From contig QZLH01001663.1 of the NCBI GenBank assembly GCA_003833135.1, forward strand, positions 9,534-25,505: a DNA stretch of 15,972 nt, given 5' to 3'. A model generated the notes under the pieces. It made no database searches. It saw only the letters and a program-made list of their open reading frames with translations, and was not told the origin of the DNA. The DNA comes from Oehlia diaphana. Lineage: Eukaryota; Glomeromycota; Glomeromycetes; Glomerales; Glomeraceae. The stretch's first letter is position 1, and each line of letters begins with the position of its first letter. Below are positions 5,869 to 14,864 of the stretch, piece by piece. A program made the translations under genes and the position numbers.

Positions 5869-8800
5869 ATGGATGAAGAAATATGTTTGAAGGAACTTAA
5901 GGATAAGAGACTTAAAGTGGCAAGAGCATTCCGTCTGAAAAATTTGAAGAGAGTTGCAGATAAGAATAAGGCTCTTTATAAGATTGCGAGAGAAAATACG
6001 TTACAGGCTATTATTTTCTCTATTGCTGCCATTTTATTTGGGACTATTTTTATTTTCTTGGTTGGAAATTCTGGCATCACAAAAATTGTAGAAAATTCTG
6101 TAACCGGAGTCGGTTCTTTGATGACTTTACTTATAAGTTTAAGAAGTTTTATTACTCCATCGACGGATGATGATAGTATTGCCATTAAATTTTCAGAAGT
6201 GAGCGATGAAAGTGTTGAACTTTCTTTGAAAACTACTGATGAGGATGACATTCGAAATACTGAAAATACAATTGAACTTTGGTGTGATTGGTTACTAGTG
6301 ATGAGGTCATTTTATACTGTGTTTACTATGTTTAGCTCATTACTGCTCATTGTTTTTATTATACTTAACTTTACTTATCAAGGAAAAAATGTGGTTCCAA
6401 TAAACATGGCGATTGTTATTTTTGGATTGATTTCTTTAATTCTCGCTGGTTTAATTCGTTATTCGCTAAATATTTTCACTCTTACAGGTGATGGGGGAAA
6501 GGATATAGAACGACTTTTAAATGGTATTCAAATTCACATTAAAAGGAATACTGCTATTGATTTGGAAAATCTGCTAAAAGATTACTTTAGGCCTTGCATT
6601 ATAAAAGATGTTGATCGGAAGGAATTAAAACATACCAGTGAATTGTCGAAAAAATTGTCGAAAATAAAGAAGTTTTTCAAGAAATCTGCATTGATAAAAT
6701 TTATTACTGGGAGATCGCAAAAAAAGGTAAAGTTTGAAAAAAAATTGATTGAGCATCTAACTGATTTTGATGACAAAAATGTCGCTGAAAAGGAAGTAAA
6801 GGTAGAAAATATTCTGAACGATGTTCTAGATGGGGGAAAATATGAAAAACTTCGCGGAGAAATTAATGAATTAGTAAGGGCAGAGGAAGTAAAGGATGTG
6901 GAAGCAGAGGACGAAGATCATGATGCCATAGCTCCAAAGCCTGCTGATATTTCTTTGTGGATATGGAAATTATTTATTGCGATGGAAGGACTTGATTTTA
7001 TATTACAAAAAAATACTAACTCACAATCAGAATTGAATATGAAAAAACTTATGAAGAAATTGTCATTGAAAGAGCTTGTCGAAATTATTCTGGATTCGGA
7101 AGGTCAAAAACATCTCTGTAACTCAGGATCGACTATATTGTCTGTTGATTATCATATACTTAGAGAACTTTATGGGGCATCAAAGGAATTGTTAAATATA
7201 ATAGAAAAGGAAAGCGAGAAAAAAAATGGACAGTCGTCGAAAAAAGAAAGTGATGAAATAGAAGAATTTTCTAAGATATCTAAGAAGTTGGAAGTAATTA
7301 GCCAAATAGTAGAGAAAAGTAAGACACCGCATACAAAAGAATTTACTGAATTTACTGATAAATTATTTTATGAACTTAGTGGAATAAAAGAAAAGTTGAA
7401 ATATATTAACCGGTGGGCAGAAGACTTAAATAATTTCACGGATCCAACAAGTGCACAAGTTGATCTATTACGCGAAGAGATACCTAAAATATTAAATTCT
7501 GAGAATTTGAAAGAATATAAGAATAAAAATCAGATGTTGAAACAAGAGACGGATCCAACAAGTGCACAAGTTGATCTATTGCGCGAAGAGATACCTAAAA
7601 TATTAAATTCCGAGAATTTGAATACAAATCAGACGTCGAAACAAGGGAATACAAAGCAAACACAAACAGAAGAGAAGTCAAAACTGGAAGAGATTACAAA
7701 TCTGCCATTGATACTTTATAAGATAGAAAAAGAATTATGCAGGACACCTAAAATATTAAAAGAGATTGATCAAAAGATAGAAACTCCCATCGAGGATTTG
7801 AAGTATGCAAAAATAGTTTATCGTAGTTCTGGTGATAAACTTGGTGAAATAGAAAAAAAATTATTTGAGATGCATGACAATATAAGACAAGATTTGATGA
7901 ATAAAGATTATAATGATAAGGATGGCGGGAAGATAGGGAAGATTGATAAGATAGAAAAAAAATTACTTAAGGTATTTATTGAGAAACTTGGAAAAGAATT
8001 ATCTAATAATACACTTGAAGAATTTGGAACAGCAAAGGTTAAAAAACTTAATGATGAAATTTCGAATAAACTTGAAGAAATCATAGAAAATAAATTATCT
8101 AATTATAAGGGGAAAGAAAAATTATCTAAGATAAAAGATAAGATAAAAGATTTCCAAACAGAAAAAGCAAAAAAATTTATAAAATTTATTGAGAAATTTA
8201 ATAATTCCGATAAGATAGAAAAATTATATGAGATAATTGATGAGTTGAAAAAAGAAACTAGCCAGAAAACATCAGGAGAAGAATCAAAAGAATTAAAAGA
8301 ATTATTAGAAAGTTTATTAAAAGAATTACATCAAATATCGAAAGAATTAATATTGAAAAAATTAATAGAATTAAGAAAAAAAAATAGGTATACAAAATTG
8401 CATAAAAGGTTGAATGAATTAAGTGATATCACAAAATTCGAAAAATTACATAAGTTGTTTAAAGAAATCAACCAGGAAACATTTAATTCCATTAAAATTA
8501 ATTATTCCGCTCATCTGGTTAATGATAAATATTTTTTTGAACATTTATATCATGAAATCCTTGAATCAATCAAAGAAGTCGAAGATAATACAAAACTTAA
8601 TCCTGAAAGTTGTTATATTGATTTTGGAAAACATTTTGGAACTCATTTGTTTCAGCATTTTATTCCTGATGGGAAAAAACGCAGGTCATACAAAAAAGTT
8701 AATCAGATACTTATTCGTTGTTATTACCGTCTCGGAGAATTGTTATTTAGCGACAATAATGGAGAAAATGCTCCGAAAAAAGTTACTGATCTCCAACATC

Positions 8801-9021
8801 GAAAAGCGAAAAATATTTATGAACTATATAATAAAATGCTGTTAATATTCAATGACAACAACAATGACAACAAACTTCCATTATATATGATTAAGGAGAT
8901 TAAATCTCGGTATGCCGCTACTATATTTGCGTTAAGTAATGATGATGTTGAATATTTGATTAGTGCCATTAGATCCGATAAATCCAAAAATCAAGTTCTG
9001 GAAGAAGTTGAAGTTATTTAA
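5869..9021 (+). CDS. large membrane-anchored, coiled-coil-rich protein of unknown function (1050 aa)
   Basis: One uninterrupted frame of 1050 codons. The start is the first ATG of the frame (AAAGATGG, A at -3 and G at +4); an upstream in-frame TTG at 5713 is not credible in a eukaryote. Residues 1-45 are basic. Hydrophobic spans at about 46-66, 148-169 and 177-197, with a weaker one at 80-95, suggest three or four membrane segments. An acidic stretch (100-135, STDDD and TTDEDD) lies between the first and second. From about 205 onward some 845 residues are soluble: basic at 250-310, acidic at 350-370 (EAEDEDHD), then long Lys/Glu/Leu heptad-like coiled coils at about 590-880. The C-terminal 150 residues look globular (FGKHFGTHLFQHF, YYRLGELLFS). 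A 24-residue unit is duplicated at 524-547 and 561-584. I recognise no family or catalytic motif. An anchored scaffold or tether is an inference; an orphan of the lineage is likely. No intron is needed. Confidence 0.85.
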   Translation: MDEEICLKELKDKRLKVARAFRLKNLKRVADKNKALYKIARENTLQAIIFSIAAILFGTIFIFLVGNSGITKIVENSVTGVGSLMTLLISLRSFITPSTDDDSIAIKFSEVSDESVELSLKTTDEDDIRNTENTIELWCDWLLVMRSFYTVFTMFSSLLLIVFIILNFTYQGKNVVPINMAIVIFGLISLILAGLIRYSLNIFTLTGDGGKDIERLLNGIQIHIKRNTAIDLENLLKDYFRPCIIKDVDRKELKHTSELSKKLSKIKKFFKKSALIKFITGRSQKKVKFEKKLIEHLTDFDDKNVAEKEVKVENILNDVLDGGKYEKLRGEINELVRAEEVKDVEAEDEDHDAIAPKPADISLWIWKLFIAMEGLDFILQKNTNSQSELNMKKLMKKLSLKELVEIILDSEGQKHLCNSGSTILSVDYHILRELYGASKELLNIIEKESEKKNGQSSKKESDEIEEFSKISKKLEVISQIVEKSKTPHTKEFTEFTDKLFYELSGIKEKLKYINRWAEDLNNFTDPTSAQVDLLREEIPKILNSENLKEYKNKNQMLKQETDPTSAQVDLLREEIPKILNSENLNTNQTSKQGNTKQTQTEEKSKLEEITNLPLILYKIEKELCRTPKILKEIDQKIETPIEDLKYAKIVYRSSGDKLGEIEKKLFEMHDNIRQDLMNKDYNDKDGGKIGKIDKIEKKLLKVFIEKLGKELSNNTLEEFGTAKVKKLNDEISNKLEEIIENKLSNYKGKEKLSKIKDKIKDFQTEKAKKFIKFIEKFNNSDKIEKLYEIIDELKKETSQKTSGEESKELKELLESLLKELHQISKELILKKLIELRKKNRYTKLHKRLNELSDITKFEKLHKLFKEINQETFNSIKINYSAHLVNDKYFFEHLYHEILESIKEVEDNTKLNPESCYIDFGKHFGTHLFQHFIPDGKKRRSYKKVNQILIRCYYRLGELLFSDNNGENAPKKVTDLQHRKAKNIYELYNKMLLIFNDNNNDNKLPLYMIKEIKSRYAATIFALSNDDVEYLISAIRSDKSKNQVLEEVEVI
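7438..7620 (+). repeat. in-frame tandem duplication, 72-bp core, 111-bp spacing
   Basis: Copies 7438-7509 and 7549-7620 encode the identical 24 residues beginning TDPTSAQVDLLREEIPKILN. They differ at only two bases (TTA/TTG and TCT/TCC), both synonymous transitions. The following linker is also related (AATCAGATGTTGAAACAAG versus AATCAGACGTCGAAACAAG) with a deletion in copy 2. It lies within the soluble part of the 1050-aa protein, just before the long coiled-coil region. Confidence 0.9.
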
Positions 9022-9251
9022 GGGAAATTATTATATTTCATTTATTTTATCTGTTACTTTCATATTTTAGCTTTTGTCATTAGTTTTTTTTGTGGCTCAA
9101 TACTAATTATAGAGTATATGTAAAAAAATTTTTTCTTTTACATAAGTTTGTAATTAAAAAAATCATCATTTAAATAATTAAATATTATCATGTATGAAAT
9201 TTTGATTACCCGTTATGATTACCAGAATGTATTAATCACAAATATGTACTC

Positions 9252-9257
9252 AATAAA
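9252..9257 (+). terminator. candidate polyadenylation signal of the 1050-aa gene
   Basis: AATAAA lies 230 bp beyond the stop codon at 9021. Another lies at about 9345. The 3' region 9022-9386 is otherwise A/T-rich with no gene. The hexamer is common by chance in this DNA. Confidence 0.35.
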
Positions 9258-9386
9258 TTACCAAATGTTTTAACAGTATATTGACAAAGAAAAAGACACG
9301 TTCCACTTATTTACGTTAATAAACACAAATGAAAACTTCTAACAATAAAACTTAATACCTCATTGGCACTTGTTTTAGTTGTAAAA

Positions 9387-10200
9387 AGTGCCTTTTACTG
9401 TGGAATTTGTGGAATTGAACTTAGTATGCGAAAAAAAGATGCTCTTATGACAAAGATATCAAAGCCAAACAAAAAAAATCGAAATGACAAAGTAAAAGTC
9501 ACGTTTACCTGACTTACAATCTAATTTATTCGAGAAAAAGTTACCAAATTTGGTTATTCCTTAAATCTTAAATCAACTTTTAACTTCTCTTTATGTTCCA
9601 CTTGTACCTTTCAAAGAATAAAAACTAACTTAAAATCAACTAATATTTCAATTTTATCTTCAGAAAAAACTTTAGTAATAGATTCAAGTGAAGTTGATTG
9701 GAAAAATAGTAATGTTGATGTATTTGATGAAATAAATAATAAAGAACAAATTATATCTTTCAATCTGGTGATAAAGCCTACTACAGTTCAGCATTACCAT
9801 CTAAATGGGTTAAAATAGAAGTATCATCTTTAGATGATATTCTTGCTAATATTTATCATCATATTATAAGACTAACAGAAATTGTTCAAAAAGCTGTAGG
9901 TACAAAAGTATAATTATATGATATACAAGATTACAAAAAAATTTTGTTGAATTATAAATAACTATTAAATATAACTATTGTTGTATCTATAAAGAAAAAA
10001 AAATGGAAGGTAAAGTAATTTCAGTTGATTTGACTTAAAAAAAAAAAATTTACTCTTTTTTTATTATTTTTTTTTATTTTTAGAATGTTTCAAATCTTGA
10101 ATCAAAAAATGAAATATTAAAATATATAAAAAAATATACAATTCTAAACTATATGGTTTTTCTGAAATATTACAATAAGAACATATTATCTATGATCTGA
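9387..10200 (+). pseudogene. decayed gene with two CxxC pairs (zinc-finger-like)
   Basis: One frame from 9387 reads SAFYCGICGIELSMRKKDAL, then through TGA at 9510 and TAA at 9522 to KVTKFGYSLNLKSTFNFSLC-STC and on to VFDEINNKEQII (about 9755). A one-base frame change near 9760 leads to SGDKAYYSSALPSKWVKIEV and a helical stretch ending VQKAVGTKV, with TAA at 9911 and 9959. A plausible 74-nt intron (AAG|GTAAAG at 10010 to TTTTTAG|AAT at 10083) joins a last segment, NVSNLESKNEILKYIKKYT, ending TGA at 10198. The CxxC pairs (codons at 9399/9408 and 9594/9603), some 60 residues apart, could bind one zinc. The layout resembles a large uncharacterised family that I recall from Rhizophagus, but I cannot name a function. 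At least four stops and one frameshift make it non-functional; no ATG-led N-terminus is visible. Confidence 0.6.
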
Positions 10201-10295
10201 AGAAAATACAAGTGTAAAAATTATAATGCATGCTTTATTAATAATAAATGATATCTGAAAGACTGAAATTTACAGCAATTAGTGTTATTAAGTAT

Positions 10296-10408
10296 AAGTC
10301 AAACTGAATCAAGCCAAACTGAACTGATGAGGTCAACTCAATTAATTAATTTAACTTGAAGATTTTTAAGTTATAGTACAGTTTGGTTCAACTTGACTTG
10401 TCAAGTTG
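10296..10408. repeat. imperfect inverted repeat with CAAGTT motifs
   Basis: AAGTCAAACTGAATCAAGCC (from 10296) pairs loosely with CAGTTTGGTTCAACTTGACT (from 10379). The right end also contains a perfect 9-bp hairpin, CAACTTGAC-TT-GTCAAGTTG, at 10389-10408. It is probably a small transposon remnant; no target duplication was found. Confidence 0.45.
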
Positions 10409-11434
10409 ATGAAGTTAAACCAATGGGATTGATGAAAGATCCCACCTACTATTAAGATAGGTCATCTTATGACTTAAGGTAAGATTTACATATAACAAGA
10501 TAAGGGCTTGAATGATAAATCAACCCACACTGGCTCTCCAGTAGAAAGTGAAAGAATAATTCTATCTCTGTGAATAACCACAGTAAAAGGATTAAGAAAC
10601 CAGTCAAGAACAAGGATTCTCATATACTTAAGGATGGAGTATACTATATAGATCATTTTTTATTAATTACCATGGCTAATTGTGGTCACATGTAAAATGA
10701 CCGTTATATACAAAAAATTTTATTTAAAGCGAAAGAAACATAAATTTAATAAAGAATAAAGTAAAATTGCTAATTTTCCTTAAAAAAAATACCACAAAAA
10801 ACTAACTACTTTGTAGAGAACCTATCTTATAGTAAACTAATATTTATAATCAATAATTTTGGCATAATAAAAATAAAAAACTGAAACTAATATAAAGGTT
10901 AAATATATCAACTAATCTATCAGTTATAACACATTAAAATAGTCTTTTGTTTCATATATTTTATAACCTAATATGTTTAAAAAAAACAAAAATATTTTAT
11001 TAAATTAGAGATAATAATATAATATATAAATCATGTTATAATAAATAACTTTTTTTTCTTTCTTTTTTCATTTCTGAGAAAATAAACAACAAAATAAACT
11101 TACTTTTTTGATTTTTATAATAATTTTTTAATATAATATAAGAGTTTTAGTTATGGTTACTTAGAACAAACTAGAAAATTGGCAGACTTTTTAGAAAATT
11201 AGCAGTTTTCTTCAACTTCATACAAATATAAAAGAATCTTGATAAAATTAAATAAACTTTAATTTTTATATCATGAATATTATTGGTTCCAGAAAGCTTA
11301 CACAAAAAATATGAAAAAGGTTTGGCATAAATTGCCATTTTTTTTATTAGACCGATCTTCTCTTGTATTACTTTAAAATTGACATTCCATCACGTGATTA
11401 TTAAAATTAATTATAGTGTGTATTCCCCCCTTAA
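10409..11434. other. non-coding stretch, possible faint coding relic
   Basis: From about 10430 to 10690 the base composition is less extreme, and the + strand has a 46-codon stop-free frame (NNSISVNNHSKRIKKP and onward to DGVYYIDHFL) without an ATG, too short to call a gene. From 10700 to 11434 the DNA is A/T-rich, with runs such as AATATAATATATAA, and holds nothing that I recognise. Confidence 0.35.
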
Positions 11435-11919
11435 GAGGTTTGTTCAGAAGATGAGCACTATTGCCCTTGGATTTCTAACCTTAAGGAGAGAGAAACTCTT
11501 GAAAGGACTTTCAAATTAGGGAGTAAGAAGAATATGTTCTTTGATTTATATTTCAAATTTGTAATGCTGAGAATCTAGAAGAGGATGCTTGTTTTGAAGT
11601 AATAATAAGCTATAGTTCTTTGAAGAAGGACTAGAAAAACTGCTTATCTAGTATAAACATCTAAGGTTTAGAAGAAGATTAATAATAAGGTTAAAGATTA
11701 ACTCCTCAAGGAGATTTCTAAAGCTGCAGTCTGAAAAAAATAGAAAAAGCTCAAAAGATTTATGACCTTCTTTTCTGCATTACTGATGACAAAAATCAGC
11801 AAATAGAATATATCAAACAAATTAAAATAGTTACAGCATCATTTATTTCAAAGTTGAGTTTAGAGAATATCAAATATATGGCATCCTAAGTTAGAATGAA
11901 TGCCAACAATTCTGAATGA
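11435..11919 (+). pseudogene. decayed protein-coding relic, family unknown
   Basis: Three overlapping frames carry coherent protein text in order. 11435-11578 reads EVCSEDEHYCPWISNLKERE and continues to MFFDLYFKFVMLRI before TAG. About 11563-11633 reads NAENLEEDACFEVIISYSSL followed by TAG. After fragments including LLKEISKAAV, 11731-11889 reads LKKIEKAQKIYDLLFCITDD and then an Ile/Lys/Leu helix to ENIKYMAS before TAA at 11887, with VRMNANNSE after it. The order, the single strand and the matching style argue for one gene broken by at least two frameshifts and several stops. I recognise no domain. The less A/T-rich composition (for example 11440-11520) separates it from the flanks. Confidence 0.5.
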
Positions 11920-11995
11920 ACATTGCAAATGAACTGAACGTAGTTAGCAAAGTGGTTTTGTTCTCAGCATTATTACTTATTGATATAAGTCAAGT

Positions 11996-12011
11996 GTGAC
12001 CTTAGGGTCAC
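11996..12011 (+). repeat. short perfect hairpin
   Basis: GTGACC-TTAG-GGTCAC forms a six-pair stem with a four-base loop just beyond the decayed gene. It may be the edge of a retroelement or a SINE-like tail; nothing else supports that. Confidence 0.4.
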
Positions 12012-12752
12012 GGTCTTGTAGTTGAGGGTATTTTTATGGATTATCCACTGATCATATTATATTGTGTATTATTATAGTCTATTTAAAAAAAATGTATAGG
12101 TTTAAAACGTATTCATATTATACTTGTAGTACAATTTAGATTACAAGTATCCACACTATCAATAAAGAAAATGGTTTGACTCAATTTTAAAGTCTTTGTT
12201 ATTTATATTTTACTAATGTTATTATGATATCAAGTAATAGACCAAATATATGAATAAGGAATTATTACGCCATATGTCTTTGCTTACAAAAAATGCCTAA
12301 TTACAATGTAATTCAGTTTATTCATGATATTTTCCATATTGTTCACTTATTTTTTCTCTGTAGTTGATATCCAAGAGATAGTGCGTTTCTGTTATCCACT
12401 TATATTTTTCTCTACAGTCAATTTCACTGTGTATATGATTGGTTATATTGAATAATTAAAAGTCAACTTGATTTAATATATGCACATATGTTTTAATAAA
12501 AGTGAAAATCTTATTTGCTATTTATTATCTTTGATGACAGAGGCTAACTAACTTATTAAACAATTATAAGACAATATACATAAACTACATATTATGCAAA
12601 AGTAACTTTAAACTATTATGAGATAATTAATAAACTATATGTACATATTATGCAAATAAATAATATACGAAATAATATATATTTTAGATTATTTTTTACT
12701 CTAATCCTCATTAATTGTGTCTCACAATAAGATTCATTCTTTAAGAATATCT
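12012..12752. other. non-coding stretch
   Basis: A/T-rich DNA with an AATAAA at about 12160. I see no ORF, inverted termini or copies of other repeats. Confidence 0.35.
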
Positions 12753-13436
12753 TTACTGAGATGCTTTAGTAATAGTTTCATCAATAGGATGAGGTTCTTG
12801 TCGATGTCTGCGTTTATTCTTTAGTAATTCTCAAATATGTAAATAAAGTTTTATTACATGATTCTAATAATTAAAAACAAAAATTAAAAAGGTTCTATTT
12901 ATACGAAGCATAATAATATTTGGATATTATTATTATCTTAAACATAAATATTATCTTGATTATATCTGATAACTCAAAAAACTGAGTTGTGTTGTCCAGA
13001 ATTGTAAATTTGTCAAACTTATTGACGAGATATAGCCCATCAACACAATGCATTACATAAAATTAAAATCTATCTTTACAGTCTACATAAGCAGATGCAT
13101 GGAAAAATATAAGTGCTAACGAAAAAACAGAACATTTACAACACTGATACTTATTATATATTAGAATACCATAAGTTTCAATTTTTTTAATTTTTCTTCA
13201 TCAATTTCTCAATTTTTTGGTGTCTGTTATAACTTGAGAAATTCAAGTTGCATGGCTATTAAAGTTATAAGTCTGTTACAGGTTTAATTAGCCAGATAAC
13301 TGGGAATAAAAAACAAACTTTTATACTACTCACACTTTAAGATTTTTTCTCTGTCCTTTATCATTTTTTTATCATCATGATAACAGGCATTACCAATAAC
13401 CTCTCTGAATCCTACAGGATAATTGGAGTTATTTAC
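12753..13436 (-). pseudogene. decayed protein-coding relic on the reverse strand
   Basis: Reading the reverse strand from 13436, one frame gives NSNYPVGFREVIGNACYHDD and on to REKILKCE, then TAG (13328), a segment with FIPSYLAN before TAA (13286), RLITLIAMQLEFLKL before TAA (13229), QTPKN before TGA (13211), and EIDEEKLKK. A frame change near 13190 continues with IETYGILIYNKYQCCKCSVF and on to ASAYVDCKDRF, then TAA (13065) and FYVMHCVDGLYLVNKFDKFT to QFFELSDIIK, ending TAG at 12897. A last piece, NKRRHRQEPHPIDETITKAS, runs 12830-12753. Five or more stops and at least one frameshift show it is dead. The protein text is continuous across the breaks, so the relic is one gene. CCKC and VDC offer a few cysteines but no recognised domain. 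Family unknown; probably lineage-specific. Confidence 0.55.
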
Positions 13437-13449
13437 TTAAGGTTACCTG

Positions 13450-13580
13450 CTGAAATTAGGTAGTTTAGGTTAAGGCCGAAACTTTTCTATTGCCGAAAGT
13501 TTAGCAATTAAAAATAAATTTGCCAAAATTTACAATGCCGAAATTATTGCTGAAAGTCTGAAATTTAGCTGAAATTATAA
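13450..13580 (+). repeat. degenerate GCCGAAATT-type repeats
   Basis: GGCCGAAAC, TGCCGAAAG, TTGCCAAAATT, TGCCGAAATT, GCTGAAAG and GCTGAAATT occur in irregular tandem. Such arrays resemble subterminal repeats of DNA transposons, but I find no matching inverted partner in the window. Confidence 0.45.
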
Positions 13581-13633
13581 ATATAATTTTATTAATTTAA
13601 TTGATAATTTAATATTTTAAAATTTCTTAATGT

Positions 13634-13893
13634 CACTAGTGTTTGAAATACATATTATGTTATTCGATAAAAAAATTTTGTAAAAAAAATCTAATAAATA
13701 AATCTTTAAAAGAAATGTATATTAGGTGTATTTTGATCTGTTCTGCAAATTTACTTAGTATGTCATAGATGGTTTTGAATGTTATTTTTGAGTTATTTAA
13801 CAATTTTTTTTTTACTTTTTTTCGTTAAATTTTAACATTAAATGATCAGCATAAAAATTTTCTTTTTTGGAAATTGTATTCAAACATATAGTG
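13634..13893 (+). mobile_element. 260-bp MITE, diverged copy of the nested element at 3779-4031
   Basis: Left end CACTAGTGTTTGAAATACA and right end (reverse strand) CACTATATGTTTGAATACAA form an inverted terminus of about 20 bp with small gaps. The interior aligns with 3779-4031 in the same orientation: GTGTATTTTG, CTGTTCTGCAA, TTTTGAATGT, and an exact 20-mer AACATTAAATGATCAGCATA at 13834-13853, followed by CTTTTTTGGAAA in both. No clear target duplication is visible. It is non-coding. Confidence 0.65.
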
Positions 13894-14051
13894 TACAAAT
13901 AAAAATTGTCTTTATTTAATTATTTATTTAAATTTAATAAATCTGTTTATTAACTTTATTTGATACTTTAAAATTGTTTACATATAATATTATAATATCA
14001 ATTATTACTATTAATTATTCACTATAATTATCATCAGTAATATCATCATTA

Positions 14052-14833
14052 TTATATATATCTTTTGCAATTATTAGGATTATAATTATAATCTTCTGAT
14101 TCACTATTACTTTCTGATTTGTTATCACTATTATTACTATTAGTATTTTGACTATTTTCACTTTCTTCATTACTCAAATCTGTATCACTATCATCTTGTA
14201 TAATATCAATATCTTTTGTAATAATTAGATTATTTAAATCAATAAAATTTCCAACTGTAATGGATACCATTCAATAATAACTTCAACATTATCATTTGAC
14301 TTATCATTAATTATATTTGAATCTTCAAAATTAGAATCTTTATCTGCTTCTTCAATTTCATTAAAATCTAATGAATTAATAATTTCTGTAATTTCTTCAG
14401 TAGAAATATTTTGTCTATAATATATCAATTCCTTTTTTAAATTTGAAAAATAATATGAACTCATCTTTGCAAGACTTTCAAGACTTTGAGTACTAAGATT
14501 AATCCTATATTTTCCTGACAACTATCCAAGATTAGAAAATTCACGTTCACAACTTGCACTATTTGGCATTATAGCAAATAATTTTAAAGCTAATTATTTT
14601 AATTTGTCATATCTGTCTATAATATTCCACCATAAATCTGGTGTTTCATAATTATCATCATAAGGAATATTAAATGGAAAACATTTATCTTTATATTGTT
14701 TAAGTTGTCCACAAAGATGCTTACATTTTTCTTTATTGTATTCCATGTTATAGTTAAAAGTTGCTGCAGTACTAAGAAGTTAAATAAATAAAGAATTCTT
14801 TAAACCTGCTCCTAATAATAAAATATAATTATA
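14052..14833 (-). pseudogene. hAT transposase C-terminal fragment, decayed
   Basis: The reverse strand reads in one frame from about 14833: LLGAGLKNSLFI, TAA (14782), LLSTAATFNYNMEYNKEKCK, then ETPDLWWNIIDRYDKLK, TAA (14596), LALKLFAIMPNSASCEREFS-NLG, TAG (14524), LSGKYRINLSTQSLESLAKM and an acidic tail. Tryptophans followed by LALKLFxIxPNSAxCER and FSxLGW (the W being the TAG here) are the hAT-family dimerisation domain (Dimer_Tnp_hAT). A frameshift at about 14235-14270 moves to the frame of NFIDLNN and a Ser/Asn/Glu-rich tail (SEDYNYNPNN) ending at 14052. The N-terminal BED finger and most of the RNase H-like core are absent: to the right the frame runs straight into a repeat array. A different family from the fragment at 4324 is possible. 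Confidence 0.75.
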
Positions 14834-14864
14834 ACATTTTTATTATTATTTATAATTAAAGATG

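Noticed and set aside
5976..6776. Reverse-strand open frames (5976-6251 and 6582-6776) inside the long gene
   Set aside because: They are antisense shadows of the intact + strand gene, without support of their own.
8423..8845. 140-residue open frame within the long gene
   Set aside because: It is a +1-frame shadow of the lysine/glutamate-rich coding sequence; the main frame is continuous and far longer.
9661..9664. Splice acceptor (TTTTATCTTCAG) opening an exon at 9664
   Set aside because: The same frame is already open upstream through FSLCSTC and continues across it without a break, so no intron is needed there.
11996..12170. LTR or SINE end suggested by the GTGACC hairpin and AATAAA
   Set aside because: No matching second LTR, primer-binding site, pol III boxes or target duplication could be found.
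4324..14833. Reassigned genetic code (TAA/TAG read as glutamine), because many internal stops sit where Gln would fit
   Set aside because: The 1050-aa gene uses CAA and CAG throughout and has no internal TAA or TAG, the ML gene ends with TAA exactly at its family's expected length, and the relics also contain frameshifts and TGA.
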